64,000 nucleotides of DNA, from NCBI RefSeq assembly GCF_048128805.1, contig NC_136005.1:15557760-15621759 (forward strand). The letters run 5' to 3'. Made by a program: the position numbers and the translations under genes. Numbering within the stretch: the first letter of the stretch is position 1; each line of letters starts with the position of its first letter. This document shows positions 32,317-45,391 of the stretch, piece by piece. The DNA comes from Centroberyx gerrardi. Taxonomy: Eukaryota > Chordata > Actinopteri > Beryciformes > Berycidae. The notes below the pieces were generated by a model. The model searched no databases, was not told the DNA's origin, and was given only the letters and a program-made list of their open reading frames with translations.

Positions 32317-35300
32317 ATGACCCAGCGTGTGGCAGTGGTTGGAGGGGGCAGTTCAGGTCTGGCCTGTATCAAGAGCTGTCTGGATGAGGGTCTGGAGCCT
32401 GTCTGCTTCGAGAGCAGTGATGACATCGGCGGCCTGTGGAGGTTTAAGGTGAAAGTGCCCATAGTTGTAGAAATTGATTGTTCTTCTTGTCTCACCCAAG
32501 GAGTTATACTATGAACCAACTGTTTGCACTGCATATTTAATAATGATGATTATGATAACATGAAATTCATATTTTTTCTCCTCCAGGCAGGGGCGGAGCT
32601 TGCCTTTCATGCATATGGATGCAAGCTATAGTTGAGATCTGTCTTCCCAACCATGTTATAGGTGTAAAAGGGCAAAAATAATAACCTATCAGCATACTGA
32701 AATTACAGTTAAATTCACAACTATTATGCTACAGAAAATGCAGCACTGATTCCCAGTGGCCTGTCAAAACAGCATGAGCGTTTTGCCAAAATTTAACATA
32801 TTTTTCTATATTTCATCTTTGCAAAACTGTCAATGACTGTGTTTATAAAGGTTGTAAGAGTGAATTGGCAACAGAAAATAGTTGTTGATTGTTCAGAATA
32901 TGCTTACTATGCATTATATTATGAATTATGTTTATGCACCTATTCAAATTCCACTTATGGTCCTATCCCAGGAGAACCCAGAGCCAGACAGAGCCAGCAT
33001 CTACCACTCTGTCATCATCAATTCCTCCAAGGAGAGGATGTGTTACAGTGACTTCCCCGTCCCCGCACACTTCCCCAACTTCATGCACAACTCCCTCATC
33101 ATGGACTACTTTCGAATGTATGCCGATCGCTTCCAGCTCAACAAGCACATACGCTTCAATGTGAGGATCCTTCACTAACTTCCTGTCTACAATTAAGAGT
33201 TTTTATATCCTTGAAATGGATGCTATTATATTCAAACCCACGTAATTAACAGACTTAGGGTTAAGAAACCTGTGCTCTCTTTCTGCCTCTCTGTTTCTCA
33301 GACCAAAGTCTTGCAGGTGAAGCAGAGATCTGATTTCTCTCGTTCAGGCCAGTGGGATGTTGAGACGGAGAACAGGGATGGAAAGAAGGAGCAACACATT
33401 TTTGATGCTGTGATGATCTGTATCGGACACCATTGTCACCCCAACTTGCCTCTCCATGATTTCCCAGGTACCACTCAAAAAAAACCTCAACTCCTTCGAG
33501 GACAGTTAGTGCTGTAGAGCACTATGGAGAGAAATTATATTCTTTAAGAATGAACTTTCCTCACAGTGTGTAGGAGCATGTTATGGCAAGACTATATACT
33601 ATAATTATCAAGTCAATGTGGTTGCATAATGTCAACAGAAATCAGGTAGCCTCCACCCAAAGAGAATACTTAATTGTGATTGTCAGTATTGTGTCCTTAA
33701 CCAACCTTTCCCTATATGAAATTTTATTTTACACTTTGATTTGGCTTAAGTTCCCTATATGAAATACTGTTATGAAATCATAACAGATGGGTTAAACCAG
33801 GATCCTCTATAAAACTACCCAGGCTAATAAACAAGTCATGGACACTGGAGGAAATATTTTTCTTTTGTTTTGGAATGGTTTGAGTGTGCGGCCAGCTGCA
33901 TTGTCTTTTTCAGATATAGATCAAAGTCACTGTCTTACAGATGTAGACTGTCTAACCATTTCTATCTGTTTCAAATGAAAAAGTTGATTCAACAACTGGT
34001 GGGGGAAAGGGAGTGGGGGCGAAAAAACAACTGAGGTTCCTCATGGACCGGGGTGTCTGTTAAGCGGGGTCACACACTGACTGCCGCCTGTGGAAACACA
34101 CACAGGAGAGGGGGTGAGACTCAATTCAGGTAAGAGAGAAAGCAAACAGTCCATCCGTCCACTACCCAAGTCTGTTATCCTAATTGCATTCATAATTCAA
34201 TCCTCCGTGATTGTCCACTTGTCCAAAACAGTATTCAGTCAAGCCACAAAATTCCTCAAAGATACAGTTTGCTGGGCTGTTGGCTGCTTATCACACCGGG
34301 GATTCAGTGCACCACCTTCCTCTCCAAGTTCTGCAGGAGGACTGAGTTGCTTTTATGCAGGCAGGAGCTGATTGGTAATCTGCACTGTCTGTGGTCCTGC
34401 ATTGCCTTTGTGGAGCACCCCAGCCTCCCCAGGGCTTCACAAAGTGCATTTCTTAAAAGTAGTTAACCCAAATGTTTTAATCAAATCACTGCAATCAACC
34501 AGTAATAAAACTGAAAAACTGTCATGAACTCTCCTGGCAGCAGATGCGTGTATTGGTAACAACTCTGTGTCTATTTTTCAGGCATTGACACATTCAAGGG
34601 AAAGTACTTCCACAGTCGGGACTACAAGACTCCTGAGGAGTGGAGGAACAAAAAGGTTGTAGTGATTGGAATAGGAAACTCTGGAGGAGACATAGCTGTG
34701 GAACTGAGCAGAGTCACCAAGCAGGTTGGTGTCACATATGGATCCTCAGAGGCACACAAGACTCTAATCTTAACCTTATTCAGGTACTGGCATTATGGCC
34801 GACTCCCCATGTCTTCTCTCCCCAGCTTTACCTGAGCACTCGGAGGGGAGCCTGGGTTCTGAACCGAGTTGGAGACAACGGCTTGCCCAGGGATATGACC
34901 ACTAACAGGATGGTAACTTCTCTGCAGAGCATCCTTCCCTTTGGTTTATTCTGCACCCTGGGAGAGAGCCGGCTCAACAAAAAAGTCAACCACAGTCTGT
35001 ACAATCTGAAGCCAAAACACAGGTAGTTTTATCTATTTCTGTGCAATTGTATTTACAGCTACAGTAAAGCTGTATTATTCAAATAAGTAGCTGCATGCCA
35101 TTTATTTTATTAATTAAAAATACCTGTGGTATGCATCAAGTTGAGTATCATTACTTATCAATCTGTTAAAATGAATCTGAATATGAATCTCAGGTTGTTC
35201 AGCCAGCATCCCACAGTGAATGATGAGCTGCCCAACCGCATCCTATCTGGAACAGTTCAGGTGAAACCCAACATCCGCAGATTTCAAGGATCCAGCGTGG

Positions 35301-35406
35301 AGTTTGAGGATGGGAGTGTTGTGGAAGATATCGACTTAGTGGTAGGTGTAATCGTAACAAGTGTGTACACACACACCAAACACACAGGCACACCAAACAC
35401 ACGCAC

Positions 35407-35438
<32 letters not shown>

Positions 35439-36432
35439 TTCCTTACACACACTTTCATTGGACAGCAGTGCCATGCAGTAGCATGTTAATGAGATGACTC
35501 CCTGTCTTGCAGGTATTTGCCACAGGTTACAGCTTTTCCTTTCCATTCCTTGCCTCACATGTGCTGTCAGTCTCTGGGAACAAAGCATCTCTGTACAAGT
35601 ATGTTTTCCCCCCTGAGTTGGACCGCCCCACGCTGGCTATCATTGGACTAGTGCAGCCACTGGGAGGCACTATTCCAATCTCTGAGATGCAGGCCAGATG
35701 GGCCACACGTGTCTTTAAAGGTGATACATGTTCTTTACAATGTGAACTTTTTCACATCACTTTACCCCCACAGAAATACTTGAGGTTGAAGTAGGGCATT
35801 TACTCAATTTTCAACTCTGTTCTCATTACATACAGGCTGTAACAAGCTTCCTTCAATGGCTGCCATGCTGAAGGATGTTCAGTGCAAGCGGGAGAGCATG
35901 GCTGCAAGGTACTGCAGTGGATTTATTCAATTCAATGATTGTTTATTTAGGATCTAAAAGATCAAAAGGACCAAGTCCTGTTGTCCACAACATGTTTGGC
36001 TCTGGTCTCTTTCCCAGGTATGTTACCAGCCAGAGACACACCATCCAGGTTGACTTTATCAAGTACATGGATGAGATAGCAGAGCAGGTGGGGGTTCGAC
36101 CCAGCATCCTGAGGCTGCTACTGACGGATCCCAGGCTGGGACTGAGTGTGTTCCTGGGTCCCCCTACACCGTACCAGTATCGTCTTAGAGGGCCAGGAAA
36201 GTGGGCTGGGGCCCGTCAGGCCATCCTCACTCAATGGGAGAGAGTGGCCCAACCCATGAAGACCAGACCGTCTGATCAGCCCGAGCCCAAGCGCTCCTTT
36301 ATGTTGCCTCTGATTCTGTCGGCCGCTGCCCTGGGCCTGGCTGCCTATTTCAGCAGGAGCAGCCTGCCAGCCTTCCTACAAGAGCCCAGTGCACTGCTGG
36401 ACTGGATGAAGGGCTACCTGCCTGCACAGTGA
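32317..36432 (+). CDS. fmo5-like: Flavin-containing monooxygenase, gene C (FMO5-like), 556 aa
   Basis: Nine exons: 32317-32448, 32972-33160, 33302-33467, 34582-34724, 34826-35022, 35194-35341, 35513-35720, 35836-35908 and 36018-36432. Their lengths equal those of gene B, and the frame is open throughout. FAD and NADPH GxGxxG, FxGxxxHxxxY, FATGY and the C-terminal hydrophobic segment are all kept. Relative to B it has Arg66 for Met, Arg97 for Gly, Arg232 for Leu, Gly-Thr-Ile for Ala-Ile-Met at 377-379, and Pro468 for Cys. It differs from D only at residue 101 (Asn against Thr). The donor of exon 1 is GTGAAAG rather than GTGAGTC of B and F. The usual upstream region with the candidate first exon is missing, so its expression is doubtful although the coding region is whole. 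Confidence 0.95.
35371..35439. repeat. (CA)n microsatellite, intron 6 of gene C
   Basis: An interrupted CA run, with CACCAAACACA blocks, lies downstream of the exon 6 donor and is shorter than in B and F. Confidence 0.95.
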
Positions 36433-37540
36433 CCTGCAATTGGAGCACATCAGCTCAGATTATGACTGTATCATATATGGCTGACTTGCTTGCAGGCTCT
36501 TTTAATAATTAACATACTAATCATTAGTATACAGTTTCTTCAACATTATTACTTCAATATTTTTCTACATTATCCCCATCTGAATGGATCATAAACCAAG
36601 ATACAATGATGCCACCTAGTGGAGGCTTCAGAGTGCAGCTGATGCACTGCTTGAAAAAGCTCTCTTTCCTTCCTCCTCGCCCATTCTGCAGATGTCCCCA
36701 ATAAATATTGTAAGTTGCTTTGGACAACAGCTTCTGCTTAATAACATAATGTAAATGTAATTTAAACTGCATGATTGAAGTATGTAAATACTAAGATGGT
36801 GGTGGAGGAGCAATACCTATGCTAAAACAAAGTAGTTTCAAACAGAGTATGAAATATGTCCAAAATAATGTGCTTGGGGCACATACACATCTAGCAGTAA
36901 CATCAGGTACCTGCAGTGGTTTGAGGGCTATACATATTTTATCTGTCCACAAATAAGTCATTTAGAAAAATGTAGAAGACACTTGAAGCTCAGTAAGAGC
37001 ACCATAAGAAGAATCATATATTTGATTACCCTTTTTTCTTCCTTTTTTGTGATTTTCTATTCTCACTCTATTTAGTTGGCTAAGTAATGTTTGTTAATCT
37101 ATTGACAGTGCTTACTGTGCTATACACAGCATTGATATGACTGTGTTTTTGAGGATGTGCTTGAGGATGAGTGTATAGATCTACTGTTCCAGTGAAATCA
37201 TACCAGAAAGCAAGGTTTCCAGTTATCAATAAATTCAATATGGAATGTAATAATGAACAGGCATAGAAAGTGTAATGTTGTTACTGATGAAACTGAATTA
37301 CAGTTACCCAGGTTTGAGCTCTATACACGCACATCCGCGCACACAGGCTTACAATTAACTAGCCAACCTTGCATGTTATATTTTTTTTCTCTCTTGATAG
37401 ATCACAATCTGCTGCACAAGACAGTTGTCAACAGTTGTAGTAAGCTTGGAATAGTTTTCAGACTATAACAACTTTTTGACTGCCTTTCAATAAAAAGTCT
37501 CTTCCAGTGTTGTATTATTGTGTAAGATTACCTGGTTAGA
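36433..37540. repeat. 3' flank of gene C
   Basis: It carries AATAAA at 36700 and, at about 36705-36764, a segment with TGTAAGTTGCTTTGGACAA and AACATAATGTAAATGTAA, the 3' tail of a common fish SINE/LINE type. This segment is absent after gene B. The remainder is shared with the flanks of B, D and E. No gene is seen. Confidence 0.75.
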
Positions 37541-37813
37541 AACCTTTCACCACCACTTCTACCTTTTACCCAGGTCATTGCTTTGGTATGAAAGGGGCTA
37601 CAGTTTTATTCTAAGCATAAAGTCAGCATAAGCTTTGTTATGTGATGACTGCTGTAAGCAAGGAAATTTGTGTATCCGGTCAGCTGCGAGTGTGTAATTG
37701 TGTGATGTGTAAGTTATAGGGCCACACATTTCTTGTTTAGGGCCACCAAAACCCTGGGGCCGGCCCTGAGTCCATTGCTGACAAAATGCATCACTTGCTT
37801 CGTCAAACTGCGG

Positions 37814-38289
37814 TTAAAGGAATAGTTCACCCAAAAATGAAAATCCTGTCATCATCTACTCATCCTCATGCCAAATGAAACACAGGTGAAATTTGTTAGT
37901 CCATATAACACACAGGGAGGTTGCCAGCACAACTTCGTAGCAGCCTTCTCCAAAACAACTGAAGTCAATGGGGACCTGTTCTTTAGAGTTCCAAAACAAA
38001 AACAGCCAAACAATCACACTATGAATAGAAAGACCTATACACCATGATTTGTTGCAAATCAATCAACTGTAGTTAAGATTTGCACTAAATTATGGTGTAA
38101 ATACAGGTCTTTTTGGAACTCTGAAGAACTGGTCCCCACTGACTTCAGTTGTTTTGGAGAAGGCTGCTATGGAGTTGTGCTGGCAACCTCCCTGTGTGTT
38201 ATATGGGCAAACTTCACCTGTGTTTCAACTGGCATGAGGGTGAGTAGATGATGACAGAATTTTCATTTTTGGGTGAACTATTCCTTTAA
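37814..38289. mobile_element. TTAA-flanked MITE, copy after gene C
   Basis: TTAA stands at both ends. Just inside are AGGAATAGTTCACCC and its reverse complement, and the two arms continue as long inverted repeats (for example TTTTGGAGAAGGCTGCTA against its complement). The element is 476 bp with its duplications and has no coding capacity. TTAA targets are used by piggyBac and Kolobok elements; I cannot choose between them. Confidence 0.85.
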
Positions 38290-38404
38290 CTGTTCTTGGC
38301 CATAGAATCGAAGCAACATCAGAGCAAGAGGGGACTGGAGAGTCATACTTTAATGTGGATCACATTTCATTCAGTTACACACTACATATAGAGTTCTAAG
38401 TTTC

Positions 38405-38850
38405 CTTATGTTGCACTGAACCAGTTATAAGAATCTGAAATTCGAAGGAAGCAGGATATCGGACATCCTTGTCTCACTTGTTTTTTGATTGAGAATCCAC
38501 CAGAAGTGCTGGAATGTAGCATTACAGAGCTGTTGGTGTCTTCATAAAACATTACCCGTAGGAAATTATGACCAAAGCCAAAGCGTTCAAGAATCTGAAA
38601 TAGAAAGCTGTGTTCTATAGTGTCACATGCGTTATAAAAGTCCAGACAGAGAATCAGTGCTTCAGACTTTATGAAATGTGCATAATCCAGATCTAATATG
38701 TGCCTAATATCACAGCTAATGTGTCTTTTTGACATGAATCCTGTCTGAGTTTAATTTATAATTTGGTTCAAATGACTATTTAACCTGTCGGCACAGAGTA
38801 AATGGAGGGGTTTATAGTCAATGTTTAAGAGGTACTGTTAATGTTTAAAG
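38405..38850 (-). mobile_element. L1-type LINE reverse-transcriptase fragment, copy 1
   Basis: On the - strand the translation shows YKPLHLLCADRLN, LILCLDFYNACDTIEH and VRQGCPIS, which are reverse-transcriptase motifs of L1-like LINEs. One stop (TAA) interrupts the frame just before the RHISCDIRHIL part. It is a 450-bp relic copied with the FMO unit. Confidence 0.75.
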
Positions 38851-38880
38851 TTAGTGCAAACATTTATAACCTGTTCACTA

Positions 38881-39095
38881 ATAATAATAATTATAACCTT
38901 TATTTGTATAGCACTTTTCATACACAACATGCAGCTCAAAGTGCTTTACATCAATAAAAGGCAGATAAGAGACAGATAAAAAGATAAAATTCATATAAAA
39001 GAACAAGCAAGATGCATTGCATTAAAAGAATCAAATCAAGCAAAATAGAAATATAAAAGAACACAACAAATACTCCCACTTTTAGATACACATTA
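38881..39095 (-). mobile_element. 215-bp insertion with a SINE/LINE-like tail, copy 1
   Basis: Seen in reverse, it ends with GTGCTATACAAATAAAGG and an AT-rich ATTATT run, the tail of fish L2-like elements and their SINEs. The E-F interval lacks exactly these 215 bp: at 53709 the flanking sequences meet directly. Confidence 0.75.
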
Positions 39096-39855
39096 GCCTA
39101 TAGCCTACATACTGACACCGTGACACTGGTTCCTTATTCTTGGTTTAAGGGAGTGAAGTGTCAGATTGGCTGTATCTAAATGTGTGTACTGCAGACTCGC
39201 GGACTGAACCCTTGCAGACTATGGTTTTAGATCAGCATGAATCCGTGAGTTTGCAAGGGTGCAGGGTTGTGACTCTGCATAAAAAGCTGCTAATGGGGCC
39301 TTACATCTTATCATCATATCCGTAGTGCAATGACCAGTAGGAAATCTCACTAGTAAATTCTGTAAGATAGCAGAAGTCCACATAGAGTCCCCCAAAAGTC
39401 TGCGTGAGAGCCTTACAGAGTTGATTAATTTTGGTAAGGGACAGCCCGAACCCCTCTTGGACTTCACAGGAACGTGCCACAAAGTCAGCAAGTCCAGGGA
39501 AGTCTGGACTTTTGGATTCAGCAACTGACTGACTGACCTGACTTTGCCGTCCCTATAGCCCACAGCGCAGCCATGCTGCTACGCATCATGAGAAAATGGG
39601 TTCACACCACAACCTCCAGGTAGGTCTGAAAATGTCTGTCAAAATGCGACCACATCTTGCTACATATTAACTTATATGTGTTGTGTTCTACCAGTTCATG
39701 CAAGGACAAAGGTCAATGGAGTAAACATGAACATAGCCAAGTCACTGCTGTAATCAAAGTACAGTCCATAAAAGGAGAAAGCAGATCTTAGTGATGACTA
39801 CTTAGTTGACCTATTGCTCCACGCATGCCTTTGTTATTAGAGAAGACATTTTCAG
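39096..39855 (+). promoter_or_regulatory. Upstream region and candidate first exon of gene D
   Basis: This region recurs before E and F but not before C. A good donor, CCTCCAG then GTAGGTCTG, lies at 39619, and the acceptor TTTTCAG ends at 39855, 39 nt before the ATG. If these are used, the leader has a 29-codon upstream frame from the ATG at 39573, whose TGA overlaps the main ATG as ATGA. The opposite strand has a 114-codon open frame at 39219-39563 which I do not consider a gene. Confidence 0.5.
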
Positions 39856-39894
39856 ACTGAGCCGGACCGTCCTGTGCAGGGCTAAAGCTAAAGC

Positions 39895-42800
39895 ATGACC
39901 CAGCGTGTGGCAGTGGTTGGAGGGGGCAGTTCAGGTCTGGCCTGTATCAAGAGCTGTCTGGATGAGGGTCTGGAGCCTGTCTGCTTCGAGAGCAGTGATG
40001 ACATCGGCGGCCTGTGGAGGTTTAAGGTGAAAGTGCCCATAGTTGTAGAAATTGATTGTTCTTCTTGTCTCACCCAAGGAGTTATACTATGAACCAACTG
40101 TTTGCACTGCATATTTAATAATGATGATTATGATAACATGAAATTCATATTTTTTCTCCTCCAGGCAGGGGTGGAGCTTGCCTTTCATGCATATGGATGC
40201 AAGCTATATTTGAGATCTGTCTTCCCAACAATGTTATAGGTGTAAAAGGGCAAAAATAATAACCTATCAGCATACTGAAATTACAGTTACATTCACAACT
40301 ATTATGCTACAGAAAATGCAGCACTGATTCCCAGTGGCCTGTCAAAACAGCATGAGCGTTTTGCCAAAATTTAACATATTTTTCTATATTTCATCTTTGC
40401 AAAACTGTCAATGACTGTGTTTATAAAGGTTGTAAGAGTGAATTGGCAACAGAAAATAGTTGTTGATTGTTCAGAATATGCTTACTATGCATTATATTAT
40501 GAATTATGTTTATGCACCTATTCAAATTCCACTTATGGTCCTATCCCAGGAGAACCCAGAGCCAGACAGAGCCAGCATCTACCACTCTGTCATCATCAAT
40601 TCCTCCAAGGAGAGGATGTGTTACAGTGACTTCCCCGTCCCCGCACACTTCCCCAACTTCATGCACAACTCCCTCATCATGGACTACTTTCGAATGTATG
40701 CCGATCGCTTCCAGCTCACCAAGCACATACGCTTCAATGTGAGGATCCTTCACTAACTTCCTGTCTACAATTAAGAGTTTTTATATCCTTGAAATGGATG
40801 CTATTATATTCAAACCCACGTAATTAACAGACTTAGGGTTAAGAAACCTGTGCTCTCTTTCTGCCTCTCTGTTTCTCAGACCAAAGTCTTGCAGGTGAAG
40901 CAGAGATCTGATTTCTCTCGTTCAGGCCAGTGGGATGTTGAGACGGAGAACAGGGATGGAAAGAAGGAGCAACACATTTTTGATGCTGTGATGATCTGTA
41001 TCGGACACCATTGTCACCCCAACTTGCCTCTCCATGATTTCCCAGGTACCACTCAAAAAAAACCTCAACTCCTTCGAGGACAGTTAGTGCTGTAGAGCAC
41101 TATGGAGAGAAATTATATTCTTTAAGAATGAACTTTCCTCACAGTGTGTAGGAGCATGTTATGGCAAGACTATATACTATAATTATCAAGTCAATGTGGT
41201 TGCATAATGTCAACAGAAATCAGGTAGCCTCCACCCAAAGAGAATACTTAATTGTGATTGTCAGTATTGTGTCCTTAACCAACCTTTCCCTATATGAAAT
41301 TTTATTTTACACTTTGATTTGGCTTAAGTTCCCTATATGAAATACTGTTATGAAATCATAACAGATGGGTTAAACCAGGATCCTCTATAAAACTACCCAG
41401 GCTAATAAACAAGTCATGGACACTGGAGGAAATATTTTTCTTTTGTTTTGGAATGGTTTGAGTGTGCGGCCAGCTGCATTGTCTTTTTCAGATATAGATC
41501 AAAGTCACTGTCTTACAGATGTAGACTGTCTAACCATTTCTATCTGTTTCAAATGAAAAAGTTGATTCAACAACTGGTGGGGGAAAGGGAGTGGGGGCGA
41601 AAAAACAACTGAGGTTCCTCATGGACCGGGGTGTCTGTTAAGCGGGGTCACACACTGACTGCCGCCTGTGGAAACACACACAGGAGAGGGGGTGAGACTC
41701 AATTCAGGTAAGAGAGAAAGCAAACAGTCCATCCGTCCACTACCCAAGTCTGTTATCCTAATTGCATTCATAATTCAATCCTCCGTGATTGTCCACTTGT
41801 CCAAAACAGTATTCAGTCAAGCCACAAAATTCCTCAAAGATACAGTTTGCTGGGCTGTTGGCTGCTTATCACACCGGGGATTCAGTGCACCACCTTCCTC
41901 TCCAAGTTCTGCAGGAGGACTGAGTTGCTTTTATGCAGGCAGGAGCTGATTGGTAATCTGCACTGTCTGTGGTCCTGCATTGCCTTTGTGGAGCACCCCA
42001 GCCTCCCCAGGGCTTCACAAAGTGCATTTCTTAAAAGTAGTTAACCCAAATGTTTTAATCAAATCACTGCAATCAACCAGTAATAAAACTGAAAAACTGT
42101 CATGAACTCTCCTGGCAGCAGATGCGTGTATTGGTAACAACTCTGTGTCTATTTTTCAGGCATTGACACATTCAAGGGAAAGTACTTCCACAGTCGGGAC
42201 TACAAGACTCCTGAGGAGTGGAGGAACAAAAAGGTTGTAGTGATTGGAATAGGAAACTCTGGAGGAGACATAGCTGTGGAACTGAGCAGAGTCACCAAGC
42301 AGGTTGGTGTCACATATGGATCCTCAGAGGCACACAAGACTCTAATCTTAACCTTATTCAGGTACTGGCATTATGGCCGACTCCCCATGTCTTCTCTCCC
42401 CAGCTTTACCTGAGCACTCGGAGGGGAGCCTGGGTTCTGAACCGAGTTGGAGACAACGGCTTGCCCAGGGATATGACCACTAACAGGATGGTAACTTCTC
42501 TGCAGAGCATCCTTCCCTTTGGTTTATTCTGCACCCTGGGAGAGAGCCGGCTCAACAAAAAAGTCAACCACAGTCTGTACAATCTGAAGCCAAAACACAG
42601 GTAGTTTTATCTATTTCTGTGCAATTGTATTTACAGCTACAGTAAAGCTGTATTATTCAAATAAGTAGCTGCATGCCATTTATTTTATTAATTAAAAATA
42701 CCTGTGGTATGCATCAAGTTGAGTATCATTACTTATCAATCTGTTAAAATGAATCTGAATATGAATCTCAGGTTGTTCAGCCAGCATCCCACAGTGAATG

Positions 42801-42984
42801 ATGAGCTGCCCAACCGCATCCTATCTGGAACAGTTCAGGTGAAACCCAACATCCGCAGATTTCAAGGATCCAGCGTGGAGTTTGAGGATGGGAGTGTTGT
42901 GGAAGATATCGACTTAGTGGTAGGTGTAATCGTAACAAGTGTGTACACACACACCAAACACACAGGCACACCAAACACACGCAC

Positions 42985-43016
<32 letters not shown>

Positions 43017-44010
43017 TTCCTTACACACACTTTCATTGGACAGCAGTGCCATGCAGTAGCATGTTAATGAGATGACTCCCTGTCTTGCAGGTATTTGCCA
43101 CAGGTTACAGCTTTTCCTTTCCATTCCTTGCCTCACATGTGCTGTCAGTCTCTGGGAACAAAGCATCTCTGTACAAGTATGTTTTCCCCCCTGAGTTGGA
43201 CCGCCCCACGCTGGCTATCATTGGACTAGTGCAGCCACTGGGAGGCACTATTCCAATCTCTGAGATGCAGGCCAGATGGGCCACACGTGTCTTTAAAGGT
43301 GATACATGTTCTTTACAATGTGAACTTTTTCACATCACTTTACCCCCACAGAAATACTTGAGGTTGAAGTAGGGCATTTACTCAATTTTCAACTCTGTTC
43401 TCATTACATACAGGCTGTAACAAGCTTCCTTCAATGGCTGCCATGCTGAAGGATGTTCAGTGCAAGCGGGAGAGCATGGCTGCAAGGTACTGCAGTGGAT
43501 TTATTCAATTCAATGATTGTTTATTTAGGATCTAAAAGATCAAAAGGACCAAGTCCTGTTGTCCACAACATGTTTGGCTCTGGTCTCTTTCCCAGGTATG
43601 TTACCAGCCAGAGACACACCATCCAGGTTGACTTTATCAAGTACATGGATGAGATAGCAGAGCAGGTGGGGGTTCGACCCAGCATCCTGAGGCTGCTACT
43701 GACGGATCCCAGGCTGGGACTGAGTGTGTTCCTGGGTCCCCCTACACCGTACCAGTATCGTCTTAGAGGGCCAGGAAAGTGGGCTGGGGCCCGTCAGGCC
43801 ATCCTCACTCAATGGGAGAGAGTGGCCCAACCCATGAAGACCAGACCGTCTGATCAGCCCGAGCCCAAGCGCTCCTTTATGTTGCCTCTGATTCTGTCGG
43901 CCGCTGCCCTGGGCCTGGCTGCCTATTTCAGCAGGAGCAGCCTGCCAGCCTTCCTACAAGAGCCCAGTGCACTGCTGGACTGGATGAAGGGCTACCTGCC
44001 TGCACAGTGA
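39895..44010 (+). CDS. fmo5-like: Flavin-containing monooxygenase, gene D (FMO5-like), 556 aa
   Basis: Nine exons, each exactly 7578 bp downstream of those of C: 39895-40026, 40550-40738, 40880-41045, 42160-42302, 42404-42600, 42772-42919, 43091-43298, 43414-43486 and 43596-44010. Coding frame, splice sites and all FMO motifs are intact. The protein equals that of C except Thr101. Introns and flanks are also nearly identical to C and E, so the duplication is very young or is maintained by gene conversion. Unlike C it has the full upstream region with a candidate noncoding exon. It shares Arg66, Gly-Thr-Ile at 377-379 and Pro468 with C and E. Confidence 0.95.
42949..43017. repeat. (CA)n microsatellite, intron 6 of gene D
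   Basis: It has the same length and interruptions as in gene C. This is striking for a fast-changing microsatellite and supports a very recent copy. Confidence 0.95.
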
Positions 44011-45391
44011 CCTGCAATTGGAGCACATCAGCTCAGATTATGACTGTATCATATATGGCTGACTTGCTTGCAGGCTCTTTTAATAATTAACATACTAATC
44101 ATTAGTATACAGTTTCTTCAACATTATTACTTCAATATTTTTCTACATTATCCCCATCTGAATGGATCATAAACCAAGATACAATGATGCCACCTAGTGG
44201 AGGCTTCAGAGTGCAGCTGATGCACTGCTTGAAAAAGCTCTCTTTCCTTCCTCCTCGCCCATTCTGCAGATGTCCCCAATAAATATTGTAAGTTGCTTTG
44301 GACAACAGCTTCTGCTTAATAACATAATGTAAATGTAATTTAAACTGCATGATTGAAGTATGTAAATACTAAGATGGTGGTGGAGGAGCAATACCTATGC
44401 TAAAACAAAGTAGTTTCAAACAGAGTATGAAATATGTCCAAAATAATGTGCTTGGGGCACATACACATCTAGCAGTAACATCAGGTACCTGCAGTGGTTT
44501 GAGGGCTATACATATTTTATCTGTCCACAAATAAGTCATTTAGAAAAATGTAGAAGACACTTGAAGCTCAGTAAGAGCACCATAAGAAGAATCATATATT
44601 TGATTACCCTTTTTTCTTCCTTTTTTGTGATTTTCTATTCTCACTCTATTTAGTTGGCTAAGTAATGTTTGTTAATCTATTGACAGTGCTTACTGTGCTA
44701 TACACAGCATTGATATGACTGTGTTTTTGAGGATGTGCTTGAGGATGAGTGTATAGATCTACTGTTCCAGTGAAATCATACCAGAAAGCAAGGTTTCCAG
44801 TTATCAATAAATTCAATATGGAATGTAATAATGAACAGGCATAGAAAGTGTAATGTTGTTACTGATGAAACTGAATTACAGTTACCCAGGTTTGAGCTCT
44901 ATACACGCACATCCGCGCACACAGGCTTACAATTAACTAGCCAACCTTGCATGTTATATTTTTTTTCTCTCTTGATAGATCACAATCTGCTGCACAAGAC
45001 AGTTGTCAACAGTTGTAGTAAGCTTGGAATAGTTTTCAGACTATAACAACTTTTTGACTGCCTTTCAATAAAAAGTCTCTTCCAGTGTTGTATTATTGTG
45101 TAATATTACCTGGTTAGAAACCTTTCACCACCACTTCTACCTTTTACCCAGGTCATTGCTTTGGTATGAAAGGGGCTACAGTTTTATTCCAAGCATAAAG
45201 TCAGCATAAGCTTTGTTATGTGATGACTGCTGTAAGCAAGGAAATTTGTGTATCCAGTCAGCTGCGAGTGTGTAATTGTGTGATGTGTAAGTTATAGGGC
45301 CACACATTTCTTGTTTAGGGCCACCAAAACCCTGGGGCCGGCCCTGAGTCCATTGCTGACAAAATGCATCACTTGCTTCGTCAAACTGCGG
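44011..45391. repeat. 3' flank of gene D
   Basis: This is a copy of the 3' flank of C at a spacing of 7578 bp, with only scattered single-base differences (for example near 45104 and 45190). It includes the SINE/LINE-tail segment and the TTTTTTTT stretch that marks the empty site of the inverted-repeat element. Confidence 0.8.

Noticed and set aside
32317-36432. Gene C as a pseudogene because its upstream region is missing
   Set aside because: Coding exons, splice sites and motifs are all intact and nearly identical to D. Loss of the promoter is a hypothesis about expression, not a coding defect.
37814-38289. Hairpin RNA gene formed by the long inverted repeat after each FMO gene
   Set aside because: TTAA at both ends and terminal inverted repeats identify it as a MITE. 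No evidence of a dedicated promoter.
39219-39563. 114-codon - strand frame with identical translation before D, E and F
   Set aside because: The copies are nearly identical DNA, so conservation of the frame is not evidence of selection. No family is recognised, and it overlaps the likely FMO upstream region.
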